Shown in pieces: positions 1 through 8,261 of a stretch of DNA of 33,499 nt; the stretch's first letter is position 1, and the number at the start of each line of letters is the position of its first letter. The stretch spans positions 1-33,499 of the forward strand of contig CAMNXD010000011.1 in the NCBI GenBank assembly GCA_946566955.1, read 5' to 3'. The notes under the pieces were generated by a model. That model saw nothing but the letters and a program-made list of their open reading frames with translations. It did not search any database and had not been told where the DNA came from. A program made the position numbers and the translations under genes. The DNA is from an uncultured Clostridia bacterium (GTDB lineage: Bacteria; Bacillota; Clostridia; Oscillospirales; Acutalibacteraceae).

Positions 1-52
1 ACACCGCCCTTTCACGGCGGTAACACGAGTTCGATTCTCGTCCGGGTCACCA
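1..52 (+). tRNA. tRNA-Glu (TTC), 5' end cut off by the window
   Basis: The visible part starts just before the anticodon arm. The anticodon stem is ccgcc/ggcgg (4-8 with 16-20) around the loop ctttcac, giving anticodon TTC at 11-13. The T arm is acgag/ctcgt with loop ttcgatt (25-41). The 3' acceptor strand ccgggtc (42-48), discriminator A and an encoded CCA (50-52) follow. The D arm and 5' acceptor strand lie outside the window. Confidence 0.95.
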
Positions 53-78
53 AAATTTATATTTTCGATGGTATAGAG

Positions 79-435
79 ATGTATAAGCTAAATATTACAA
101 ATACGAAAGATAAACCTTTTCTACAATGTATAGCTAAAGGTCTTAAAAAAGCTGAGGGAAGAATTGCTACTGATTATGTAAGGAGTTTCGAGGTTGGAAG
201 TAAGCTAGTTCTTTCTGCTGAAGTGGAATCTATAATTTGTGAGGTCAGCTATATGCATTTCTATAATAGTTTTAAAGAAATGCTTAAAAACGAAGGGGTA
301 AAAAACATGGTACCTTTTGCTAAGGATTTAGATGAAGCTATTAAGATGTATATGAGTTTTCCTGGTGCAAAAAGGGTAAAAGAAATGGGGTGCTGTGCTA
401 TAGGCGTTAAATATTTAGAAGGTTTAAAGTCCTAA
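79..435 (+). CDS. ASCH-domain (PUA-like) protein
   Basis: A 118-residue protein whose whole length fits the small single-domain ASCH type: an N-terminal strand with KPFLQCIAKGLKKAEGR (near residues 12-28), a central VGSKLVLSAE strand pair, and the ending FPGAKRVKEMGCCAIGVKY typical of stand-alone ASCH proteins. ASCH domains have a PUA-like beta-barrel fold and are thought to bind RNA or modified nucleotides; this protein's substrate is unknown. It sits between tRNA-Glu and tRNA-Val, an interesting neighbourhood for an RNA-binding fold, though this may be chance. No strong ribosome site precedes the ATG (only gatggtatagag), so it could be read from a processed tRNA transcript. The family call is fairly sure, the function is not. 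Confidence 0.75.
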   Translation: MYKLNITNTKDKPFLQCIAKGLKKAEGRIATDYVRSFEVGSKLVLSAEVESIICEVSYMHFYNSFKEMLKNEGVKNMVPFAKDLDEAIKMYMSFPGAKRVKEMGCCAIGVKYLEGLKS

Positions 436-452
436 ATAAGATTTAAATTATT

Positions 453-529
453 GGACGCATAGCTCAGTTGGTTAGAGCGTTCGCCTCACACGCGAGAGGT
501 CAAGGGTTCGAGTCCCTTTGTGTCCACCA
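453..529 (+). tRNA. tRNA-Val (CAC)
   Basis: A complete cloverleaf. Acceptor ggacgca (453-459) pairs with tgtgtcc (519-525) with one G-U pair. The anticodon stem ttcgc/gcgag encloses ctcacac, giving anticodon CAC. The T arm is aaggg/ccctt around ttcgagt (502-518). Discriminator A and encoded CCA occupy 526-529. The last A of CCA is also the first base of an ATG in frame with the downstream acyltransferase. Confidence 0.96.
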
Positions 530-561
530 TGAATTTATTACAAGTGAAGGATTTAAAAATT

Positions 562-1194
562 ATGGGACCCAATCCAAATGATGTTTTCCCAAATCCTAAT
601 GTGCCTAGCGTGTGTTATATAAAAAACGTTGTTAAAAATCCCAATATTATTATCGGTGATTATACTTATTACAGTGATAGCGAAGGTGCAGATAAATTTG
701 AAAGCCACGTAACCCATCATTACGAATTTATTGGGGATAAGTTGATTATAGGCAAATTCTGTGCAATAGCAAAAGGCGTAGAGTTTATTATGAATGGTGC
801 GAATCATAAAATGGATGCTATTGCAACTTATCCATTTTACATCATGGGTAATGGTTGGGAAAAGTTTACTCCAAAAACTTTCGAGCTTCCTTTTAAAGGA
901 GATACAGTAGTTGGTAATGATGTGTGGATTGGTCAAAGCGTCACTATAATGCCAGGAGTACATATTGGCGATGGAGCTATAATAGGTGCGAATTCTATTG
1001 TTGGAAGCGACATTCCTCCATATAGCATTGCTGTTGGGAATCCTTGTAGAGCTACAAAAAAACGTTTTGAAGATGATTTAATTGCGTACTTACTTAAAAT
1101 TCGGTGGTGGGATTGGAATCCCGACAAAATATTTCGAAATATGGATGCACTTTGCAGCGGTGATTTATCTAAGATAAAAAACATTGAATTTTAA
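562..1194 (+). CDS. Vat-type (xenobiotic) O-acetyltransferase, hexapeptide-repeat family
   Basis: A left-handed beta-helix acyltransferase of the Xat class, close to the streptogramin A acetyltransferases (Vat) and CatB-like enzymes, which transfer acetyl from acetyl-CoA to drug hydroxyl groups. From the start MGPNP used here it has 210 residues, the length and opening of known Vat proteins. The signature NGANHKMD places the likely catalytic histidine at residue 82. Hexapeptide turns run through IIGKFCAIAKGVEFI and VVGNDVWIGQSVTIMPGVHIGDGAIIGANS, and the family motif IAVGNP follows. Start choice: ATG 562 has AAGGA 10 bases upstream. An in-frame ATG at 529 overlaps the tRNA CCA and lacks a ribosome site, and the GTG at 520 lies inside the tRNA. 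Whether it confers resistance cannot be told from sequence; the native substrate may differ. Confidence 0.85.
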   Translation: MGPNPNDVFPNPNVPSVCYIKNVVKNPNIIIGDYTYYSDSEGADKFESHVTHHYEFIGDKLIIGKFCAIAKGVEFIMNGANHKMDAIATYPFYIMGNGWEKFTPKTFELPFKGDTVVGNDVWIGQSVTIMPGVHIGDGAIIGANSIVGSDIPPYSIAVGNPCRATKKRFEDDLIAYLLKIRWWDWNPDKIFRNMDALCSGDLSKIKNIEF

Positions 1195-1230
1195 AATAAA
1201 ATTTTATTGCTACTCTGAAAAAATGCCTGT

Positions 1231-1268
1231 AAACTATTAGTTATTGGACTAATAGTTTTATTTTTGCT
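1231..1268 (+). terminator. Rho-independent terminator after the Vat-type gene
   Basis: A perfect 10-bp stem, aaactattag (1231-1240) with ctaatagttt (1249-1258), closes an 8-base loop and runs into tatttttgctt. It separates the acyltransferase from mnmA. Confidence 0.7.
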
Positions 1269-1287
1269 TATATTAGGAGGAATAAAT

Positions 1288-2340
1288 TTGAAAAAAGTAA
1301 TGGTTGGAATGAGTGGAGGAGTAGATAGCTCCGTGACCGCTGCTCTTCTTTTAGAAGAAGGATATGAAGTTATAGGAGCAACCTTAAAACTTTTAAATTC
1401 TGATGCTCAAAGTACAGTTGAAGATGCTAAAGAAGTTGCGTCGCGTCTTGGCATTAAGCACGTAGTTTTAGATTTTAAAAAAGAATTTTCCGACTACGTT
1501 GTAAATTATTTTATTGACGAGTATTTAAGTGGACGCACACCAAATCCGTGCACAGTATGCAATATGAAAATAAAATTTGGGCTTATGCTTGACTACGCTT
1601 TAGAGCAGGGCTGCACTCATCTTGCAACAGGCCACTATGCAAACGTTATTTACGATGAAAATTTAAATCGATGGCTTTTAAAAAAGTCTAATTCTTCGAA
1701 GGACCAGACGTATTTCCTTTATGGCTTAAGTCAGCATCAATTATCTCATGCTATTTTTCCACTTGCGAATTTAGAGAAACCACGCGTGAGAGAGCTTGCT
1801 GAAAAATACGACTTATGTGTAGCGCATAAGAAAGAAAGTCAAGACATATGTTTTATTAAAAATGGAAATCACGCTCAATTTATAGAAGAGTATAAGGGAA
1901 TAAAATCTGCTTTCGGCGATTTCGTGGATGATTCCGGCAACTTACTAGGTATACATAAAGGAATAATCAAATATACTGTGGGGCAGAGACGTCATTTAGG
2001 AGTATCTTTAGGAGTTAATATGTACGTTAAAAGTATAAATGCAGCTGACAATTCTATAACCTTAAGTGAGCGTTTAGGAGGAAGATGCCAAACGATAATT
2101 GGGAGTCATGTATCATGTGCAGCTTTCGAGTCGTTTGAAAGCGAGATTAAAGTTTTAGTAAAAACCAGATCTCGTGCTAAAGAAATTCCTTGCAAGGTAA
2201 GTCCTCTTGATAAAAATAGAGTAAAAATAAAATTCGAAGACCCACAGTATTTTCCCGCTCCTGGACAATCTGCTGTTTTTTATGATGAAAGAGGCTGCGT
2301 TTTAGGGGGAGCACGAATTGAAGACGTAGAAAAAGAATAA
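1288..2340 (+). CDS. mnmA: tRNA-specific 2-thiouridylase MnmA
   Basis: MnmA uses ATP to adenylate U34 in tRNA-Glu, -Gln and -Lys and replaces oxygen by sulfur, giving the s2 part of mnm5s2U. The PP-loop SGGVDSS is at residues 9-15. The two catalytic cysteines are Cys88 in NPCTVC and Cys188 in SQDICF, corresponding to Cys102 and Cys199 of E. coli. The middle part carries TGHYA and DQTYFLY, and the C-terminal beta-barrel includes the conserved YTVGQRRHLG segment. The start is TTG 1288, preceded by AGGAGG (1275-1280) with 7 bases between. A longer frame from ATG 1264 would run through this ribosome site and is rejected. The protein is then 350 residues, normal for the family. It is probably a single-gene unit, since the chaperonin promoter follows. 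Confidence 0.95.
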   Translation: MKKVMVGMSGGVDSSVTAALLLEEGYEVIGATLKLLNSDAQSTVEDAKEVASRLGIKHVVLDFKKEFSDYVVNYFIDEYLSGRTPNPCTVCNMKIKFGLMLDYALEQGCTHLATGHYANVIYDENLNRWLLKKSNSSKDQTYFLYGLSQHQLSHAIFPLANLEKPRVRELAEKYDLCVAHKKESQDICFIKNGNHAQFIEEYKGIKSAFGDFVDDSGNLLGIHKGIIKYTVGQRRHLGVSLGVNMYVKSINAADNSITLSERLGGRCQTIIGSHVSCAAFESFESEIKVLVKTRSRAKEIPCKVSPLDKNRVKIKFEDPQYFPAPGQSAVFYDERGCVLGGARIEDVEKE

Positions 2341-2434
2341 AGCAGTTATTTTTATGATTTTAACATTATAAAATGAATTTATTGAAAATAATTATGTTTA
2401 AACTTACAACATTTTACAAATCTTAAAATATCTC

Positions 2435-2463
2435 TTGATTTTCAAAAAATTAAGGAATAAAAT
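2435..2463 (+). promoter_or_regulatory. Sigma-A-type promoter of groES-groEL
   Basis: TTGATT (2435-2440), a 17-base spacer and TAAAAT (2458-2463). The predicted transcription start at about 2470 falls inside the CIRCE element just downstream, the usual arrangement for HrcA repression. Confidence 0.8.
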
Positions 2464-2468
2464 ACATG

Positions 2469-2495
2469 TTAGCACTCAGATACAAAGAGTGCTAA
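2469..2495 (+). promoter_or_regulatory. CIRCE operator (HrcA binding site)
   Basis: TTAGCACTC, 9 bases, GAGTGCTAA: an exact match to the CIRCE consensus. It lies between the -10 box and the groES ribosome site. By established knowledge HrcA binds this repeat and represses the chaperonin operon until heat shock or protein misfolding. hrcA itself is not in this window. Confidence 0.97.
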
Positions 2496-2525
2496 TAAAT
2501 AAAAGAGTTTAGGGAGGAGCTTAAC

Positions 2526-2813
2526 ATGGCAACTATCAAACCTATATTAGACAAAGTTGTAGTTAAAGTTCAAAAAGCACAAAGACCTACACAGGGAGGA
2601 ATAATTTTAGCTGGTTCTTCAAAAGAACAGCCCTTAACCGCGAGCGTTATTGCAAGGGGCCCAGGAGGAATGATTGACGGCAAGGAAGTTAAAATGTACG
2701 TTAACGAAGGAGATAATGTTCTTATTCCAAAACATGCAGGAACAGAATTTACTTTGGGCGGAGAAGAATATATAATAATTAGTCAATCTCAGATCTTAGC
2801 TATAATTGCATAG
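2526..2813 (+). CDS. groES: Co-chaperonin GroES (Hsp10)
   Basis: A 95-residue co-chaperonin that caps the GroEL ring in the cytoplasm. The N-terminal strand IKPILDKVVVK, the mobile loop QRPTQGGIILAGSSKEQPL (about residues 20-38) with the hydrophobic GIIL anchor, and the end EYIIISQSQILAII are all typical. It follows CIRCE and a strong aGGGAGGAG ribosome site, and groEL starts 40 bases after it in the same operon. Confidence 0.98.
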   Translation: MATIKPILDKVVVKVQKAQRPTQGGIILAGSSKEQPLTASVIARGPGGMIDGKEVKMYVNEGDNVLIPKHAGTEFTLGGEEYIIISQSQILAIIA

Positions 2814-2850
2814 AAAATATATAATATATGTAAAGAAAAGGAGTCTTTGA

Positions 2851-4485
<1,635 letters not shown>

Positions 4486-4500
4486 TAGTTTAAAGAGTTT

Positions 4501-4535
4501 AGCAGTCTCTAGTAAAATAGAGGCTGCTTTTTATT
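4501..4535 (+). terminator. Rho-independent terminator of groES-groEL
   Basis: An 11-bp stem, agcagtctcta (4501-4511) with tagaggctgct (4518-4528), with one G-U pair and a 6-base loop, followed directly by a T run. It lies 15 bases after the groEL stop. Confidence 0.9.
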
Positions 4536-4561
4536 GACTTTTTAGAAAATATGTTTATAAT
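4534..4561 (+). promoter_or_regulatory. Promoter of the broken coiled-coil locus
   Basis: TTGACT (4534-4539), 16 bases, TATAAT (4556-4561). It overlaps the tail of the groEL terminator and would start a transcript near 4568 that runs to the hairpin at 4937-4960, about 390 nt. No intact gene lies in that interval on this strand. Confidence 0.6.
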
Positions 4562-4567
4562 ATATAA

Positions 4568-4930
4568 ATGAAGTTTAAATAAACTACATTCTGAATTTAC
4601 TGAGCCACCTTATTCTGAGGTTCAAATATCATAATATTAACGAATAGAAACGAGAAATTAGATAAATTTGTAGGTAAATATTTAGATGAACTCGGTAAAA
4701 AAGTATGAAAAAAATTAAATTCATATGAGGATGACAAAGATGATGCCTCAGAACAAATCGAAGAGTATAACAATATGTTAAAAAGAATTGCCGATCTTGA
4801 TAAAAAGAATGATGAAGAAATTAAAGAGTGCAATGAAAGAATAGAAAGTAACAGGAAAATTCTAGAAAAATTTAGAGAAAAGATTGTAAAATTTGAAAGT
4901 GAGCACGAAAAGCTAAAACAGCCTGTTTAA
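4568..4930 (+). pseudogene. Decayed coiled-coil protein gene
   Basis: The plus strand reads like a charged helical protein but is broken. From 4619 to 4930 one frame encodes about 100 residues rich in Lys, Glu and Asp with heptad-like spacing (for example MLKRIADLDKKNDEEIKE). It is cut by TGA at 4706-4708 and has no start codon. Just upstream, another frame (about 4572-4631) reads SLNKLHSEFTEPPYSEVQIS before TAA, so at least one frameshift lies near 4620-4640. A good promoter precedes the segment and a terminator follows the final TAA. I read this as a recently broken gene of unknown function between groEL and ftsZ. It could instead be a transcribed RNA that keeps a short peptide frame. Confidence 0.5.
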
Positions 4931-4936
4931 ACAAAC

Positions 4937-4966
4937 CTCCACACTAAAATCAGTGTGGAGTCTTTT
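4937..4966. terminator. Bidirectional terminator between the broken locus and ftsZ
   Basis: A perfect 9-bp stem, ctccacact (4937-4945) with agtgtggag (4952-4960). On the plus strand it runs into tcttttaaaa. On the minus strand, 15 bases after the ftsZ stop, it runs into gtttgttt. It can serve both convergent units. Confidence 0.8.
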
Positions 4967-4975
4967 AAAATAATA

Positions 4976-6115
4976 CTATTTATTTCTAAACAGAGACATT
5001 ATATCGTAAAAATTATCATTTTCTTCTTTTGGCGGTTTAGGAAGCTCGTTGTGTTCTTGTTTAGGGGGATAAGAGGAGAAAGAGTTATTAATATTGTTGT
5101 AAGATTTTTCGGATTTTGGTGAATTAATTTGAGGAGCGGAAACAGGGAAGTAAGATCCACGTGTTTCAAAACCTGTTGCGATAACAGTCACGCTAATTTC
5201 ATCGTCCATTTTTTCATCGAAGGCTGCTCCCCAGATTATGTTTGCATTTTCGTCTGCTTGCTGGGCTATCAAAGAAGATGCAGTTTCTATTTCGTCGAGT
5301 CCAATATCCGGGGATGCTGTTACGTTTATAATGACTCCCTTTGCGCCATTTATAGCTGTTTCGAGAAGAGGGCTTGAAATAGCCATATTTGCTGCAATTT
5401 CTGCTTTATCTTTTCCTGACGCGTGACCAACTCCCATATGGGCATATCCCGCGTCTTTCATTGTGGCGGTTACGTCAGCGAAGTCTAGATTGACTAGCCC
5501 TGGAAGCAGTATAAGGTCGGAGATACTTTGCACGCCTTGGCGCAGCACATCATCTGCAACGATAAATGCATTCATCAATGTTATTCTTTGTTGGCTTGCA
5601 AGTTTAAGTCTTTCATTAGGTATAACTACTAATGAATCAACTTGTTCGCGAAGCTCAGAAATACCGTTTTCTGCTTGCATCATTCGTTTTTGACCTTCAA
5701 AAGAAAATGGTTTAGTAACTATTCCTACTGTAAGAATGCCCATTTCACGAGCTATTTGAGCTACTACTGGTGCAGCACCGGTACCTGTTCCGCCGCCCAT
5801 ACCTGCGGTTATAAATACCATATCTGCTCCTTTTAATGCAGACACTATTTCGTCGCGACTTTCTTCAGCAGCACGTTGTCCGATTTCCGGCTTTGATCCT
5901 GCACCTTTTCCGCGTGTTATTTTTTCACCAATTTGAATTTTGTTTGTTGCTTTTGAGCGCAAAAGTGCTTGCCTATCTGTGTTAATGCAGATGAACTCAA
6001 CGCATTTTACACCTGAATCTATCATTCGATTTACGGCATTTCCTCCGCCTCCTCCAACACCAATTACTTTTATTTGAACAATTTCTTCTTCGTTACTATC
6101 AAATTCAAATCCCAT
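4976..6115 (-). CDS. ftsZ: Cell division protein FtsZ
   Basis: The tubulin-like GTPase that polymerises into the Z-ring at midcell. The N-terminal GTP-binding start [12 protein letters not shown] is at about residues 19-30. The tubulin signature [11 protein letters not shown] is near residue 106, with NLDFADV and the T7 loop further on. The globular core ends near residue 315, followed by a short linker rich in Ser, Pro and Asn. The last residues, [11 protein letters not shown], resemble the conserved C-terminal peptide (Firmicute form DIPTFLRNR) with the Pro replaced. Length 379 is normal. GGAGGAATT precedes the ATG. The gene stands alone, not in a dcw cluster, and faces the groEL side. Confidence 0.98.
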   Translation of the reverse strand: MGFEFDSNEEEIVQIKVIGVGGGGGNAVNRMIDSGVKCVEFICINTDRQALLRSKATNKIQIGEKITRGKGAGSKPEIGQRAAEESRDEIVSALKGADMVFITAGMGGGTGTGAAPVVAQIAREMGILTVGIVTKPFSFEGQKRMMQAENGISELREQVDSLVVIPNERLKLASQQRITLMNAFIVADDVLRQGVQSISDLILLPGLVNLDFADVTATMKDAGYAHMGVGHASGKDKAEIAANMAISSPLLETAINGAKGVIINVTASPDIGLDEIETASSLIAQQADENANIIWGAAFDEKMDDEISVTVIATGFETRGSYFPVSAPQINSPKSEKSYNNINNSFSSYPPKQEHNELPKPPKEENDNFYDIMSLFRNK

Positions 6116-6516
6116 TGTTTAATTCCTCCAGCAATAATTGTTTATTTTTTATTAGTTAATTAAGTAATAACTTATGCACAATCAATTATGTATTCTACTA
6201 TTTCTATTAAAGAATAACACATCAAGCCTATTTTTTCAACAAAACGGCATTCTTTTAAGAATTTATCATCATCTTTTATAATTTAGATGTGAGTTTACAA
6301 AAGTTTATATAAATTTTTTATGTCAAACTACTTAATTAATTTGAGATGTTCTAATTATCCCTATAATTATACTGAAATTTTATACTATTTAGGACTTTAA
6401 GCTTAATATATATTGACCCTAAGCGGTTTATAGGTTATAATTCATGGGATAATTTAACAGTGAATACTCAATAAGATACAAATTTTATAATTTTAAAATG
6501 AACGGAAGTGTAAAAC
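6116..6516. other. 400-base AT-rich intergenic region between divergent ftsZ and gpsA-like genes
   Basis: It holds the gpsA-like promoter (6413-6441) and the upstream region of ftsZ. A possible minus-strand ftsZ promoter is TTGTTG-17-TGTTAT at 6214-6242, a weak match. Nothing else is recognised here: no reading frame of note, no RNA gene, no clear long dyad. Confidence 0.5.
6413..6441 (+). promoter_or_regulatory. Promoter of the gpsA-like gene
   Basis: TTGACC (6413-6418), 17 bases, TATAAT (6436-6441): close to the sigma-A consensus. It predicts a leader of about 70 nt before ATG 6517. Confidence 0.75.
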
Positions 6517-7482
6517 ATGAAGGTATCCGTGCTAGGTTGCGGTCGATGGGGAACGTTTATAGCGTGGTATTTAAATAAAATAAATCAAGATGTACTTCTT
6601 TGGGGGCGAGAATCCTCGCATCATCTTAAAGAATTAAAAAGTTTAAGAAAAAATAGCTTTTTAGATCTAGACTTAAAAGTAAAGCTTTCTTCAAGTATAG
6701 AAGAAGCGTTAAATTTTTCTGATTTAATAATAGTTTCTATAGGTGCTCAATCTTTAAGAGGTTTTCTTAAAAGTATAATCTCTAAAGGTTTAAATTTACA
6801 GGGAAAATCATTAGTGCTCTGCATGAAAGGCATAGAAAAGGGCACTGGGTTACGCCTTTCTCAGGTTGTTAAAGAATGTCTGGGAAGCGAGGTCAAGGTG
6901 GCGGTCTGGATAGGTCCAGGGCATGTCCAGGACTTTATTTTAGGTATTCCTAATTGCATGGTTATAGATTCCAACAATGAAGATTTAAAAAGCTTTATAA
7001 TAAAAAGTTTTTCGAGTAATCTCATAAGATTTTATTACGGCAAAGACTTAATAGGGAATGAAATAGGCGCAGCGGCAAAAAATGTTATGGGAATAGCAGC
7101 GGGAATTTTAGATGGTTTAGGGTATACTTCTTTAAAAGGAGCCCTTATGTCTCGTGGAACGAGGGAGATTGCGCGTTTAATAAAAGCTTTAGGTGGAAAT
7201 GAATTTTCAGCTTATGGGCTTGCGCACTTAGGAGACTATCAAGCAACTTTATTTTCTGATTATAGTAATAATCGGAGATTTGGAGAATACTTAGTAACAG
7301 GTAAAAAATATGATAATCTTTCCGAAGGGGTGGCAACTTCTTCTGCGCTACTTGACCTTAGCTTAAAAGTAGAAGTAGAAATGCCTATTTCTCAGGCTGT
7401 ATATGATGTTATTACTCATAAAGTTACTCCTAATGAATGTGTTTCTAAGCTGTTTTTAAGGAGCTTAAAAGTAGAGTTTTAA
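6517..7482 (+). CDS. gpsA: NAD(P)-dependent glycerol-3-phosphate dehydrogenase (GpsA-like)
   Basis: A cytoplasmic dehydrogenase that makes sn-glycerol 3-phosphate from dihydroxyacetone phosphate for phospholipid synthesis. The Rossmann nucleotide motif is GCGRWGTFIAWYL at residues 7-19 (family form GxGxWGTA). The segments CMKGIEKGTG and GPGHVQDF match the usual KGIE and GPSHAEE positions. GNEIGAAAKNVMGIAAGILDG corresponds to the catalytic-lysine helix, and NRRFGEYLVTG is the conserved substrate-binding stretch. The variants GPGH and GLAHLGDYQATLF differ from classical GpsA, so this may be a divergent or second paralogue. Length 321 is normal. It has its own promoter and its last bases overlap the convergent GNAT gene by 4 bases. 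Confidence 0.85.
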   Translation: MKVSVLGCGRWGTFIAWYLNKINQDVLLWGRESSHHLKELKSLRKNSFLDLDLKVKLSSSIEEALNFSDLIIVSIGAQSLRGFLKSIISKGLNLQGKSLVLCMKGIEKGTGLRLSQVVKECLGSEVKVAVWIGPGHVQDFILGIPNCMVIDSNNEDLKSFIIKSFSSNLIRFYYGKDLIGNEIGAAAKNVMGIAAGILDGLGYTSLKGALMSRGTREIARLIKALGGNEFSAYGLAHLGDYQATLFSDYSNNRRFGEYLVTGKKYDNLSEGVATSSALLDLSLKVEVEMPISQAVYDVITHKVTPNECVSKLFLRSLKVEF

Positions 7483-7985
7483 GTTTTAACGCAATATACA
7501 ATTTTTAGTATTTTAGATATTATATTTTCAAAATTTTCTTTATTTAATTTTTCTGGATAGCTCATTATATTCATTGGAACAGGCGAAGCATTTTCTCTAA
7601 GCGGCATTTGGAAATATGGGAAATTATTCATGAAAAATCCGTTTTTTTCGTAAAATAAAATTCTTTTTTTACTTATTTCATTTTTAGGCTCTTCCACTTC
7701 TAAAATAATAGGCTTTAGAGAATATTTAATAAAATTTTGAAGCATTTTACTTCCTATTCCTTGACCGCGAAGCTTTGAGCTTACGGCAAAATGCTCTATA
7801 AAGCTAAAATCTTTAGTATTCCATGTAGCTATAAATCCAATTAAATTGTCTTGAGAGTCCATTTGGGTTATAAGTTTATATAGAGGGTTTTTAATTAAAT
7901 TCTTTTGTTTTTCGTAGCATCTATATTCGTTTTCAGGGAAAGATTCTTTTATTAACTGAAAAACCTTGTCGAAAGTTTTGTACAT
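7479..7985 (-). CDS. GNAT-family N-acetyltransferase
   Basis: A 168-residue acetyl-CoA-dependent acyltransferase. The GNAT core is visible: LIGFIATWN (strand 4 region), FIEHFAVSSKLRGQGIGSKML with the acetyl-CoA pyrophosphate loop RGQGIG (about 73-78), PIILEVE (strand 5) and RILFYEKNGFF (the terminal helix). The C-terminal 30 residues extend past the usual fold. The substrate is unknown. The gene is convergent with gpsA, and the two stop codons overlap by 4 bases with no terminator between them. The upstream region 7986-8261 is shared with divergent secA and shows no convincing promoter. Confidence 0.85.
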   Translation of the reverse strand: MYKTFDKVFQLIKESFPENEYRCYEKQKNLIKNPLYKLITQMDSQDNLIGFIATWNTKDFSFIEHFAVSSKLRGQGIGSKMLQNFIKYSLKPIILEVEEPKNEISKKRILFYEKNGFFMNNFPYFQMPLRENASPVPMNIMSYPEKLNKENFENIISKILKIVYCVKT

Positions 7986-8261
7986 ACTTTTTTCCTTTCA
8001 AATATTTTCCTATTCTAAAAATTTCAAAAATGTCAGTATAGTAACTTTAAAATGAGATAAATGTAAAATCTGGATTAATTTTTATATTTATTTCAAAATA
8101 TTGTGGATTTTTTCTTTAAATATGTTAAAATTTATATGGCACACTTGGCTATTGCTTAGAATAGTTGAATTTTTACTGTAGATTTATTTTACGGCTTATC
8201 TTACAATTGAGTTATAACTTTTTACGTGCAAAAATAATTTAAACCAAAAGGGGTGCGGATT

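Noticed and set aside
520-528. GTG at 520 as start of the Vat-type gene
   Set aside because: It lies within the acceptor stem of tRNA-Val and has no ribosome site.
4597-4833. A 78-codon minus-strand frame opposite the broken coiled-coil locus
   Set aside because: Ser/Phe/Leu-rich complement of a Glu/Lys-rich plus-strand frame. The plus strand has the promoter and terminator.
8101-8131. Candidate secA promoter (TTGTGG with TAAAAT)
   Set aside because: Spacing of 19 bases and a weak -35 box in AT-rich sequence; not strong enough to list.
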